In this document: one piece after another, positions 35,793-44,333 of the stretch | How the letters are laid out: every line of letters begins with the position of its first letter | Position numbering within the stretch: position 1 is the stretch's first letter | Translations under genes and position numbers: made by a program | From: DASQPJ01 sp036268355 | GTDB taxonomy: Bacteria; Actinomycetota; Actinomycetes; Sporichthyales; Sporichthyaceae | DNA: 64,000 nucleotides | Direction: 5' to 3' | Assembly: GCA_036268355.1 (NCBI GenBank) | Contig: DATAUG010000036.1 | Span: forward strand, 62,001 to 126,000 | Notes under the pieces: model-generated | Databases searched by the model: none | What the model was told of the DNA's origin: nothing | What the model saw: only the letters and a program-made list of their open reading frames with translations

Positions 35793-36092
35793 CTAAGCGG
35801 ATGTGCTGAACGTCAGAGTGCCCTCGACGACCACCGAGTCGACGATCGCGACGACCGCGGCATCGGTCGGCACCTCGCCCGCCCCGTTGCCGACCCGGGC
35901 GGCACTGCCTCGGGTGACCACCACCATCTCGCCCGGCCCGGCGCCGGTCAGGTCGACGGCGACGTACGGCGTCTGCCGGGTCACCTTGCCGGTCGCCGGT
36001 TCGACGGCCTCGATGAGCAACAGCTTGTAGGAGTGCAGGCCCGGCTCTTTGACCGTCGATACCACCTGGCCGCTCACTCGTCCGAGCTCCAC
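35793..36092 (-). CDS. BMC-P pentameric vertex protein (EutN/CcmL family)
   Basis: A 99-residue OB-fold protein that caps shell vertices as a pentamer. Seen: GRVSGQVVSTVKEPGLHSYK, the VAVDLTGAGPGEMVVVTRGSAAR block and AVVAIVDSVVVEG. It is first in the minus arm; GTG 36092 has GGAGG just upstream. Only this one BMC-P gene is in the window, enough for a closed icosahedral shell. Confidence 0.95.
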   Translation of the reverse strand: MELGRVSGQVVSTVKEPGLHSYKLLLIEAVEPATGKVTRQTPYVAVDLTGAGPGEMVVVTRGSAARVGNGAGEVPTDAAVVAIVDSVVVEGTLTFSTSA

Positions 36093-36252
36093 GGCACCTC
36101 CAGGCGCGGTCCAGCACTGATTCGATTAGCGCGGAGGCCGACGTTACGCAGGTCGGCCCTGCGGGTTGTTGTCGCTGCGGGATAACGATGAGTCCTCGGG
36201 ATTACCGGCACTGCCATCGGCCGCCCGCGGCGCCCATGGTGAGGTGAACGTC
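36093..36252. promoter_or_regulatory. Divergent control region of the BMC locus
   Basis: 160 bp between the two divergent arms. It must hold both promoters. I see no convincing -35/-10 pair or clear operator dyad. GAGGTG at 36241-36246 serves the plus-arm gene. Confidence 0.5.
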
Positions 36253-37254
36253 ATGATTCGCGACGAGGACGTCGAGTTCCATGCCACGGACGCCGCCGAC
36301 CCGACCTGGGCCGAGACCAACTACTTCGGCTTCTACAACGCCGAACACCAGCTCAACTGCGGGGTCTACGCGCTGTTCCGACCGAACCTGGGCGTGGTGC
36401 AGACCACCGTCTGCTTGAACAGCCGCGACGATGCGCTGCAGCCCTGGAAGGCGGACTACGCGGACTACCGCGGGCACTGCCCGATCCCGGAACCTCGCTC
36501 GCTGGCCAACTACTCACTCGCCAGCGGCCTGACCGTGCGGACGATCAAGCCCAACCGCGACTGGCAGATCAGCTACGACGACGGCCAGGGCGTGACCCTC
36601 GACATCACCTGGACCGGACTGCACGACCCGTTCGACATCCAGGACCCGGCGATGGACCCGATGAAGGCCGCTGCGTTGGCCGCCGCGGAGTTCGCCTGGG
36701 GCACGGCCTACAACGGCCACTTCGACCTCACCGGCCACGCCCAGGGCGAGGTGAACATCCGCGGCACGCGGTACGAGATCGACTGCGTGTCGACCATGGA
36801 CCACAGCTGGGGTCCGCGGGCCGAGCGCGGTGCGCCCAACATGAGCTGGCTGCACGCGCACTTCTCCCGTGACTACGCCGTCCACGCGATCTTCACCTTC
36901 GACCAGACCGCGCCCGGTGGCGGTACCGAGTTGTCACTGAGCCACGGTTACGTGGTGCGCAACGGCGAGCTGCATGGGCTCAAGGCCGGCCACGGCACGA
37001 CCAAGCGCGACGACGACCTGTTCCCCATGGACATCTCGTTGGAGGTCACCGACATCCGGGACCGGACCCATGTCCTGCACGGGGTGCCGACTTCTCGCTT
37101 CGCCTGGCAGTGCTGGCCGAACATGATGGGCTGGAACCCGTTGAACAAGTGGAGTTCCGATCAGGTACCAGGTGCGACCGGTTGGGGCGAGGTCATGGAC
37201 TTCTACGAGATTCCGCAGCTGACCGCGGTCAACGCCGCGCGCCGGGCGGGTTGA
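36253..37254 (+). CDS. DUF7064/DUF7065-like (CrtC/lipocalin-like) protein, first gene of the BMC plus arm
   Basis: A 333-residue soluble protein resembling the actinobacterial DUF7064/7065 group, beta-barrel proteins related to hydroxyneurosporene-synthase/AttH folds. Notable segments: FGFYNAEHQLNCGVYALFRP near the N-terminus, DITWTGLHDPFD, a MDHSWGPRAERG motif near 188 with conserved Asp-His, and WLHAHFSRDY. Such proteins occur in hydrocarbon and steroid catabolic clusters, but no reaction is established. Its stop is 8 bp from the HAD gene, so they are co-transcribed. A substrate-binding or hydratase/isomerase role for the BMC substrate is a guess. Confidence 0.7.
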   Translation: MIRDEDVEFHATDAADPTWAETNYFGFYNAEHQLNCGVYALFRPNLGVVQTTVCLNSRDDALQPWKADYADYRGHCPIPEPRSLANYSLASGLTVRTIKPNRDWQISYDDGQGVTLDITWTGLHDPFDIQDPAMDPMKAAALAAAEFAWGTAYNGHFDLTGHAQGEVNIRGTRYEIDCVSTMDHSWGPRAERGAPNMSWLHAHFSRDYAVHAIFTFDQTAPGGGTELSLSHGYVVRNGELHGLKAGHGTTKRDDDLFPMDISLEVTDIRDRTHVLHGVPTSRFAWQCWPNMMGWNPLNKWSSDQVPGATGWGEVMDFYEIPQLTAVNAARRAG

Positions 37255-37262
37255 GAGTTCGC

Positions 37263-38216
37263 ATGGTCATTCGCACCGTGATCTTCGACATGGACGGCAC
37301 GCTCGTCCAGTCGCGCGGTGCCGCCTGGGAGGTCTTCCAGGACACGATTGAGAAGTTCGACCTGCCGATGTCGCGCCCGGAAGAGTTCTTCGACCTGTTC
37401 CGGGCCAACTTCTACACCGCGCTGCGGGATTTCGTGGGCGAGCCGACGCGTGCGAACGCCGTGTCCGAGCATTTCCTGACCGCGTTGCGCGAGCGCTACA
37501 CCCCGGAATTGATCCCCGGCATGGCCGATGTGGTGCACGCGTTGGCCGGGCACTACTCGTTGGCGGTGATCTCGTCCAACGCGATGGGCGCGATCCGGCG
37601 CACGCTCGACCACTCCGGCGTGGCCACCTGCTTCGCGCACGTCTTCTCCGGCGACGTGGAGAACGACAAGGCGGCCAGTATCCGGCGGATCCTGGCCGAC
37701 CCGTCGTACACCACGATCCGCCGCTGCGCCCCGGACTACGTCGAGGCCGGTCATGTCGGCCCGCGGCCCTGCGCCTCCGAGATCGTGTTGGTGACCGACA
37801 CGATCGGCGACATCCGCGAGGGCACCTCCTGCGGCATCCGTGTGATCGGGGTCGCCTGGGGCATGCACACGGCCGAGGAACTTCGCGCCGCGGGCGCGGA
37901 GTTCGTCGCGCTGTGGCCGCAGGAGTTGGTCGCCGTCCTGCTGCCCGACGGGTCCTGCACCCCTGGCGGGTGCCAATGCCTGACCTGTGAGATCCCCGTC
38001 GCGACCGGCCTGCGTGACGTCCACGCCGAGATCGCCGCGGCGAGTCGGGTACGCCGGGCCCGGCGGACCACCGTCCCGGCGCCGGCAACCCCACCCGGGT
38101 GCGGCTGTGACGGCCCGTCATGCTCGTCCGCAACTGTCCGTCGCGACGACCCGTACCTGTCCTACGCCCTGTCCATCATCGCCGCTGGAGGCAAAGTTAA
38201 TGACCGTGATCGCTGA
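37263..38216 (+). CDS. HAD-superfamily phosphatase with Cys-rich and amphipathic C-terminal tail
   Basis: A 317-residue protein. Residues ~1-220 are a HAD hydrolase: nucleophile motif FDMDGTLV (Asp9/Asp11), motif II VISSN, and motif IV VTDTIGDIREG. The tail is unusual: a Cys-rich stretch (CTPGGCQCLTCEIP near 235-250, then CGCDGPSCSS) that could bind a metal, and a last ~20 residues (DDPYLSYALSIIAAGGKV) reading as an amphipathic helix like a BMC encapsulation peptide. It overlaps the next gene by 17 nt. It may dephosphorylate an intermediate or clear pyrophosphate/phospho-product; which is unknown. Confidence 0.8.
   Translation: MVIRTVIFDMDGTLVQSRGAAWEVFQDTIEKFDLPMSRPEEFFDLFRANFYTALRDFVGEPTRANAVSEHFLTALRERYTPELIPGMADVVHALAGHYSLAVISSNAMGAIRRTLDHSGVATCFAHVFSGDVENDKAASIRRILADPSYTTIRRCAPDYVEAGHVGPRPCASEIVLVTDTIGDIREGTSCGIRVIGVAWGMHTAEELRAAGAEFVALWPQELVAVLLPDGSCTPGGCQCLTCEIPVATGLRDVHAEIAAASRVRRARRTTVPAPATPPGCGCDGPSCSSATVRRDDPYLSYALSIIAAGGKVNDRDR
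38108..38120. repeat. TGAC-N5-GTCA palindrome (family D)
   Basis: TGACGGCCCGTCA, a 6-bp arm dyad with a 1-nt centre, lies in the 3' part of the HAD gene, 80 bp before the swivel-domain start. Confidence 0.5.
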
Positions 38217-38616
38217 GGGCTACAACGCCTTCGAAACCCCGAAAACCGCTACCGGCACCATCAAGTACCTGAAGGACCCGGCCTCGGTGATGGGCCTGAT
38301 CAAGAGTGGGAAGCTCGCCGAGCACATCCTGCTCGTCCGCGGCGGCACCACCACCTTCCTCGCCCCGGCCCTCACCATGGGCGCCATCGGCGTGATCACG
38401 ATGTCCGGTGCCCCCGAGTCCCACCTGGGCATCCTCTCCCGCGAGTTCCAGATCCCCTGCGTGATGACCGCGTACCTGACGGGCAGCTCCTCGCGTTACG
38501 TCGTGGGCGACCCCGGCGACGCGCACTTCGCCGAGATCGTCGCCGAACTCGAGGGCAAGAACGTCACCCTCGACTGCTCCGACCACGACCTGGGCAGGGT
38601 CGTCCTCAACGCCTGA
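38200..38616 (+). CDS. Free-standing PEP-utilising enzyme mobile (phosphohistidine swivel) domain
   Basis: A 138-residue protein that corresponds to the swivelling phosphohistidine domain of PPDK/PEP synthase, encoded without ATP-grasp or PEP domains. The conserved motif is present as SGAPESHLGILSREFQIPCV with the candidate phospho-acceptor His75; it replaces the Thr-Ser-His of PPDK by Glu-Ser-His. The first ~45 residues (ETPKTATGTIKYLKDPASVM...GKLAEHI) are extra. ATG 38200 has GGAGG 8 nt upstream. A separate swivel implies that it carries phosphate between partner proteins, most simply the dikinase homologue at 40833 and the 474-residue protein 50 bp downstream. Confidence 0.85.
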   Translation: MTVIAEGYNAFETPKTATGTIKYLKDPASVMGLIKSGKLAEHILLVRGGTTTFLAPALTMGAIGVITMSGAPESHLGILSREFQIPCVMTAYLTGSSSRYVVGDPGDAHFAEIVAELEGKNVTLDCSDHDLGRVVLNA

Positions 38617-38666
38617 CGGCGCGCACGCCCGACTTCCGACACTCACGCAGACACGAGAGAGGTTCC

Positions 38667-40091
38667 ATGAGCGCGACCGGCAACGCGGGGTACCTGAAGC
38701 GATGGAACGACGCAGGCGACGAGGGTCTCCGGTTTCAGAACCTGGAGTACATCGGCAACTTCAAGGGCATGCCCGGCGTGCCCGACGGCATCCTCGGCGA
38801 CCGCATGATGCGTGAGCGCGCCAAGTCCGGGGTCCTGGAGAAGGTCACCAAGGAAGAGGTCCTGAAGGACGAGTTCACGATCGACGAGCTCAACGACCTG
38901 AACAACTACCTGGCGTGGAACATCTGGGACGTGCTGGTCATGCGCGCCACCGAGGGTGTCTCGGGCATGATCCCCCGCCAGGAATACGAGATTCTCTCGT
39001 TCATGCAGGAGTTCTACCGCTACCCGCAGTTCATGCGGATGATGACGGACAACCTCGGGGCCGAGGGCATCATGAACATCGGCGCCTCCGCTCGCAAGGA
39101 GATCGGCACCAAGATCAACTGCGTGCACGACTGGTGTCTGGGCGCGGTCGCGTTCGGCATGGGTCGTTGCGGTCTGCTGGCCCTGGAGGCCATCGGCCCC
39201 GACGACTACGTCGAGGAATCGAACATCATTTTGAAGTTCATGCAGCGCGTGTTGTGGGGCAAGCGCCAGGACGGCTACATCCTCAACTCGCAGGACCGCT
39301 ACCGCTGTCAGATCCACGACCAGTCGATCATCGACCAGGTCATGGGTCAGACCGTGGACTTCGAGGAGGGCTCGGAGGACTTCCGCCGGTTCACCAACTT
39401 CAACGCCACCGCCGAACTGCTCGCGTTCTTCGACCACTACGACTGCCGGCTCGGCCTGGGCGACACCGGCCCGTACCCGCTGCCCGACGGCCGCTTGCTG
39501 ATCATCCGCGACCTCTTCGTGAACGAGGAGGTCTACCACTGGTCCGACGTCTGCGACGAGCTGCCGCACTGCTACACCCTCGCGGTGATCGTGGACCCGG
39601 ACAAGTTCGGCCTCGAGGAGATCCGGGTCAACGACATCTCCACCACGTTCACGATCCCGAAGAACTACATCCCGGGCATCACCGGCGGTGCGATCTTCGT
39701 GCGTGACAAGTGGGACACCCCGATGGGTGAGGTTTACCCGCTGAAGCTCACCGAGCTCGAGCCGCACCTGGAGAAGATCCGCACGGCCACGGTCAAGATG
39801 TACGACAAGACGATCCGCATGCCGCGTCGTGAGCTCCTCACGAACGGAATCTGGAGCTACTACGTCGACATGCTCCTGCCGTACCTGCGCAAGGCCGGGG
39901 TCTGGGACGAGGTCGTCTCCCCGAAGTACGACTTCTGGGAGATCGACCAGCGCGTGGCGAACTACTACTACGAGATCACCAAGCGCAACTTCGTCCAGGT
40001 GACGGTGCCTCAGAAGATCTTCTCCGGCGAGGGTTACCTACCCTTCTCCGCCGCGGCGGACCTTCGGTTCAGCAAGTACGCCTGGATCTGA
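38667..40091 (+). CDS. 474-residue unrecognised protein of the BMC plus arm
   Basis: I do not recognise this family. It is a large, soluble, acidic protein rich in Asp, Tyr, Trp and Met with no Rossmann, P-loop or signal sequence. Features: a His/Cys-bearing segment NCVHDWCLGAVAFGMGRCG near 150, RYRCQIHDQS near 210, FDHYDCRLGLGDTGPYPLPD near 255 and CDELPHCYTLAVIVDPD near 295. Its strong codon bias and ribosome-binding site (GAGAGAGG) suggest high expression. It follows the swivel domain by 50 bp and precedes the winged-helix and dikinase genes. The best guess is the substrate-binding/catalytic partner that receives phosphate from the swivel protein, i.e. the signature enzyme of this BMC. Confidence 0.75.
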   Translation: MSATGNAGYLKRWNDAGDEGLRFQNLEYIGNFKGMPGVPDGILGDRMMRERAKSGVLEKVTKEEVLKDEFTIDELNDLNNYLAWNIWDVLVMRATEGVSGMIPRQEYEILSFMQEFYRYPQFMRMMTDNLGAEGIMNIGASARKEIGTKINCVHDWCLGAVAFGMGRCGLLALEAIGPDDYVEESNIILKFMQRVLWGKRQDGYILNSQDRYRCQIHDQSIIDQVMGQTVDFEEGSEDFRRFTNFNATAELLAFFDHYDCRLGLGDTGPYPLPDGRLLIIRDLFVNEEVYHWSDVCDELPHCYTLAVIVDPDKFGLEEIRVNDISTTFTIPKNYIPGITGGAIFVRDKWDTPMGEVYPLKLTELEPHLEKIRTATVKMYDKTIRMPRRELLTNGIWSYYVDMLLPYLRKAGVWDEVVSPKYDFWEIDQRVANYYYEITKRNFVQVTVPQKIFSGEGYLPFSAAADLRFSKYAWI

Positions 40092-40102
40092 GGTGGAACC
40101 CC

Positions 40103-40152
40103 GTTGCGTCCGAAGAAGCGGTCGCTACAGCGCGCAGTTCTTCGGACGCAGC
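40103..40152. repeat. Dispersed palindrome family A, copy 3
   Basis: Outer arms GTTGCGTCCGAAGAA and TTCTTCGGACGCAGC flank a 20-nt degenerate centre. It is 11 bp after the 474-residue gene and 38 bp before the next GTG, so it may separate expression of the two. Confidence 0.85.
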
Positions 40153-40190
40153 GGGGGATGGGGGTCAGCAGACGGTCGATGGAGGTTTGG

Positions 40191-40769
40191 GTGAACGACG
40201 AGGCTTTCGAAGCCCTCAACGCCGTGTACCTGCGCAAGATCGCTTCGGCGGACGTGGTCACCGAGTGCACCGGGATCGACCCGGGGCGGGTCCGGGAATT
40301 GCTCGCCGCCGAGGTCGAGTCCGGCCTGGTGGAGGATCTCGGCGGGCAGTACATGCTCTCCGAAGAGGGCACCCGAGCGGTGTTGGAGGGATACGAGGAG
40401 CGGTACGCCGTCCTGCGGGAGAATTCCGAGGTCGAGGACTGGTACCAGCGGTTCGAGACCTTGAACACCGCGTTCCTCCACACGATCAGCTCCTGGCAGA
40501 CCTCCGGCCAGGACGAGGGTGTGCTCGACAAACTGCTGAAGATCGTCAGCCGGCAGATCCGGGCGTTGGGTTCGATAATGGTGACGGTGCCGCGCTACGC
40601 CCGGTACGCCGGCCGGTTCGAGCGTTCCCTGGAGCTGGTCGAGGCGGGCAAGTCCGAGTTCATCTCCAGCCCGACCGCGGACTCACTGCACAACATCTGG
40701 TTCGAGTTCCACGAGGACATCCTCACGCTTTTGGGCCGTCCGCGCCTCGACGCCGAGTCCGATCATTGA
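40191..40769 (+). CDS. Winged-helix-like protein of the BMC plus arm
   Basis: A 192-residue protein. The N-terminal ~75 residues look like a winged helix (LRKIASADVVTECTGIDPGR then LVEDLGGQYMLSEEGTRAVL as wing), and the rest is helical (ISSWQTSGQDEGVLDKLLKI ... YARYAGRFERSLELVEAG). GTG 40191 has GGAGG 5 nt upstream, which argues against the earlier ATG at 40179 lying on the Shine-Dalgarno itself. It may be a transcriptional regulator of the locus, or a structural subunit of the PEP-enzyme complex since it sits between the 474-residue protein and the dikinase homologue. Confidence 0.65.
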   Translation: MNDEAFEALNAVYLRKIASADVVTECTGIDPGRVRELLAAEVESGLVEDLGGQYMLSEEGTRAVLEGYEERYAVLRENSEVEDWYQRFETLNTAFLHTISSWQTSGQDEGVLDKLLKIVSRQIRALGSIMVTVPRYARYAGRFERSLELVEAGKSEFISSPTADSLHNIWFEFHEDILTLLGRPRLDAESDH

Positions 40770-40832
40770 CGATGGTGTGTCAGGCGTCGCCGCGAAGTTC
40801 GAGTTCGCGCGAAGGTTGAGCGGAGCGCGGCA

Positions 40833-43314
40833 ATGAAGCAGTGGGTTCACAACGTTCCTGACATCGACCCGACCAACACCGCCCGGTACGGCGGAAAGGG
40901 TGCGGGTCTGGCCCGCATGACCGCGCTCGGCCTGCCGGTGCCGCCCGCCTTCGTCATCGACACCGAGGCGTGCCGGGTGTTCGGCGATCTGGGCGGTCGA
41001 CTGCCCGAAGGGCTCGGCGCCCAAATCGGAGCCGGCATCGCCTGCCTGGAGGCGGCGACCGGTCGGACGTTCGCCGGCGGCAGCGGGGTCCCGCTGCTGA
41101 TCTCCGTGCGGTCCGGCGCCAAGGTGAGCATGCCCGGGATGATGGACACGGTCCTCAACCTCGGCCTGGACCGCGGGAACATCGAACGCTTCGCCGCCGT
41201 GGTGTCGGCCCCGGTCGCCGTCGACTGCTGGCTGCGGTTCTGGGCCATGTACTCCGACATCGTGCTCGACGTGGACCCGGAGCTGCTGCGCGAATCGGTG
41301 GAGTCCGAGCGGGTCGCCACGGCCGCTGCGTTGGACACCGAGAGCGCGATGGTGTTCGAGAACGCGGTGCTGAAATTCCTCGGCAACGAAGGCGTCGTGA
41401 CCTCGGCGAACCCGCGCGCCCAACTCGACGGAGCCATCGCCGCGGTGTTCCGCTCCTGGAACTCCCGCCGGGCCAAGGCCTACCGGGCGCACCATGGGAT
41501 CCCCGACGACCTGGGCACCGCGGTGGTCGTCCAGGCCATGGTCTTCGGCAACGCCGGCGTCGACTCGGGCAGCGGGGTCGCGTTCACCCGCGACCCGAAG
41601 ACCGGCGAGGCGGCGCTGTACGGCGAGTACCTGCCGCAGGGGCAGGGCGAGGAGGTCGTGGCGGGCACCCGGACCCCGGTCGACCTGGCGGAGTCCAGGC
41701 CCGAGTGGGTGATCCTGCGAACGACGCTGTCCTCCTACGCGCGGTCCCTGGAACGCGAGTACCGCGACGCGCTGGACATCGAGTTCACCGTCGAGAACAC
41801 CAAGCTCTACCTGCTCCAGGTCCGCCCGGCCAAGCGCACCGCCGGCGCCGCGGTGCGGATCGCCACCGAGATGCTGGCCGAGGGGGCCATCGACGAACCG
41901 ACCGCGTTGGCGCGGGTCAGCGTTGAGCAGGTGCGTCGCCTGGTCTCCCCACAATTCACCCCGGACGCCCTCGCGAAGGCGAAAGTGCTCACCACGGGAA
42001 TCGCCGCCTCGCCCGGGCACGGCAGCGGCGTCGCGGTGCTGGACGCCGACCGGGCGGCGGCGCTCGCGGCCGAGGGACAGGACGTGGTGCTGGTCCGGCC
42101 GACGACCAGCCCGCAGGACCTGCGCGGGATGCTCGTGGCCACTGCCGTGGTCACCGCCCGCGGTGGCGCGACCAGCCACGCCGCAGTGGTGTCCCGGGCG
42201 CTGGACAAGCCGTGCGTGGTCGGTGCCGCCACGATCGACGTGCGGCCCGACGAGAAGATCTTCGTGATCGACGGCACCGAGTACGCCGAGGGAACCGAGC
42301 TGTCGGTGGACGGCGGCACCGGTCAGGTCTTCGTCGGCGTCCTGCCGCGCGGCGTTCCGGACGGCGGCGGCGGTGGGTTGGAGAAGCTGCTCTCGGTGGC
42401 CGATCGCCGGTCGGCCGCCGGCGTTTGGCTGCCGCTCTCGGTGCCTGCGGCCGTCGCGGCGGCGGCCGGGCGCGGCATCCGTGGCATCGGGGTGGTCGGC
42501 CTGACCGATCTGCTGGCCGCGCGCTCCGGTGCGGTCCAACGGATGGTCGCGGCCATCGAGGTGCTCAGCACCGACCCCAACGCGCCGGCCGCCCGGATCG
42601 AGGACGCGATCGCAGGTGACGTGCACTCAGTTGTCCGTACGCTGCTGGAGAACAGTCGCGGTCTGCCCCTGGACCTCCGGCTTCCGGTGCTGACCTCGCC
42701 CCGCGCGCGCCGGCTGATCCGCGAGTGGACGAGCCTCGCCCCGCATCTGTTGCTCCCGTTGGGCCCGAAACGGTTGCTGTCGGCCTGGCTGGCCGGGGTC
42801 GGGGCCGCCGTCGCGGACACCGGGCACGCCGGTACCACCGTTCTGCTCGGCGGGGTGAGCAACACCGGCGAGATCGATGCCTTCGCCGAGCTGGCCGCGG
42901 AGGCCGACCTGCGGGCCGGCGCCGTGCTCGGCAACCCGACGGTGCTGTTCGAGTCGGATCTGACGAGCCGTCAGGACCGGGTCCTCTGGGTGGACCTGCA
43001 CGAGCTGACCCGCACCGCCCACGGCTACCCGGAGGAGTTGCTGTTCACGATCTCGGAGTTCACCGCGGGCGGCGCGTTGGGTGAGATGACCCCGGGCAGC
43101 TCGCTGAACCCCTTGGTCCGGCACCTGCTGGGCCGGCTGGTCGCGGCGCGAAAGGGCCCCCGCATCGGGGTCGACCTGGCGGGCGCCGCGCCGGACGGAG
43201 TGGCCCCGGACCTCTACCGGCTGGGCTTTCGAACATTCACCACGACCGGTTCCGGCATCGAGGAGTTGCGGCTCCTGCTTGGCCAGACCGCCGCCGTCCC
43301 CAAGGAGATCGATC

Positions 43315-43322
<8 letters not shown>
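40833..43322 (+). CDS. Pyruvate phosphate dikinase homologue with degenerate PEP/pyruvate domain
   Basis: An 829-residue PPDK relative. The ATP-grasp half is canonical (YGGKGAGLARMTALGLPVPP near 19; SVRSGAKVSMPGMMDTVLNL at 91), and so is the swivel domain (ARGGATSHAAVVSRALDKPC, phospho-His ~449). The C-terminal TIM barrel, which binds PEP/pyruvate, is changed: where PPDK has GLCRTEH, this has GVVGLTDLL; where it has FGTNDLTQ, this has WVDLHELT; and the CGEHGG acid-base Cys motif is replaced by GVDLAGAAPDG. So it can probably autophosphorylate from ATP but should not make PEP by the normal mechanism. It overlaps BMC-H by 8 nt, tying it to the compartment. Confidence 0.85.
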
Positions 43323-43629
<307 letters not shown>

Positions 43630-43630
43630 T

Positions 43631-43695
43631 CCATCTGCTGGCGTGTCCCGCGCCCTTCGGGGCCGCTGAAGGGCGCGGGACACGCCAGAAGATGC
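43631..43695. repeat. Dispersed hairpin family B, copy 2, after the BMC plus arm
   Basis: Arms begin CATCTGCTGGCGTGTCCCGC and pair with GGGACACGCCAGAAGATG; spacer CGGGGCCGCTG. Same element as 13472-13536 and again at the end of convergent genes, so it should terminate the BMC plus arm. A TGAC-N5-GTCA dyad (43702-43714) follows at once. Confidence 0.88.
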
Positions 43696-43736
43696 GGGAG
43701 GTGACGGGCCGTCATATAGCTGGGTCAGGGTCAGGG

Positions 43737-44197
43737 TCAGGGTCCGGCGAGGCGGTCCACGTCGGCCAAGTCCGTAATCCGACCCGAGGCTCGCTTGTTG
43801 GCGAGGAAGTCGGCCCGGCCGATGAACGGCACGACCGAGCCGGAGCAGTCCACCTCGACTCGCCGGCTCCAGCATCCTTCGAACTCGACGCCGTCGATGG
43901 TGGTCAGGACGTCGATGCGCTTCGGCTCTCGCCCCATTACGAAGACGGTTGTGGGATCGAGCAGATCGGCTGTGGTCAGGCCGGCGGTGCCGAATCCGAA
44001 CTGTTCGATCGCGCGAACCATGCGCTCGGCATTAGCCGGATCGAGCCACATCCAATACGTCGAAGTCCTTCGTTGCACGAGCGTGCCCATGAGCCGCCAT
44101 CGCCCACCCGCCGACGATCAGGAATCGAACCCTCACTGGCGATGCAGCAGTCGATGAACTCGTGGAAGTCGGGGTCCAGCACGATCGGCCCAGCCAT
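43737..44197 (-). pseudogene. Nucleotidyltransferase (DUF6036-like) gene broken by two frameshifts
   Basis: Three overlapping frames on the minus strand must be joined to give one protein. Frame 1 (from ATG 44197) gives GPIVLDPDFHEFIDCCIASE; frame 2 continues RFLIVGGWAMAAHGHARATK then DFDV; frame 3 continues WMWLDPANAERMVRAIEQFG to GREPKRIDVLTTIDGVEFEG and ends at 43737. Together they resemble the nucleotidyltransferase-like proteins (GGxAxxxHG...TxDxD motif) that occur with toxin-antitoxin-like partners. The frame shifts fall within conserved motifs, so the gene is probably dead, unless a sequencing error is present at both places. Confidence 0.75.
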
Positions 44198-44324
44198 AAC
44201 ACTCCGCTCGCAGCTCCTGAACGTGTGCCAGCCGTTCCTGCACGGGGCGGGTCAGCCAGTACTCGCGCCGGCTGTCATCGCGGTCGTGCAGGTGCATCTT
44301 CCGCACCACCTTCTCGATCGCCAC
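44133..44324 (-). CDS. Small partner of the nucleotidyltransferase remnant
   Basis: A 63-residue basic protein (VRKMHLHDRDDSRREYWLTR then PVQERLAHVQELRAECYG) of a type commonly found directly upstream of DUF6036-like nucleotidyltransferases. Its GTG is 9 bp after the molybdopterin oxidoreductase stop and it overlaps the pseudogene start by 65 nt. With its partner broken it is likely non-functional or decaying. Confidence 0.5.
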   Translation of the reverse strand: MAIEKVVRKMHLHDRDDSRREYWLTRPVQERLAHVQELRAECYGWADRAGPRLPRVHRLLHRQ

Positions 44325-44333
44325 GTTTCAAGT

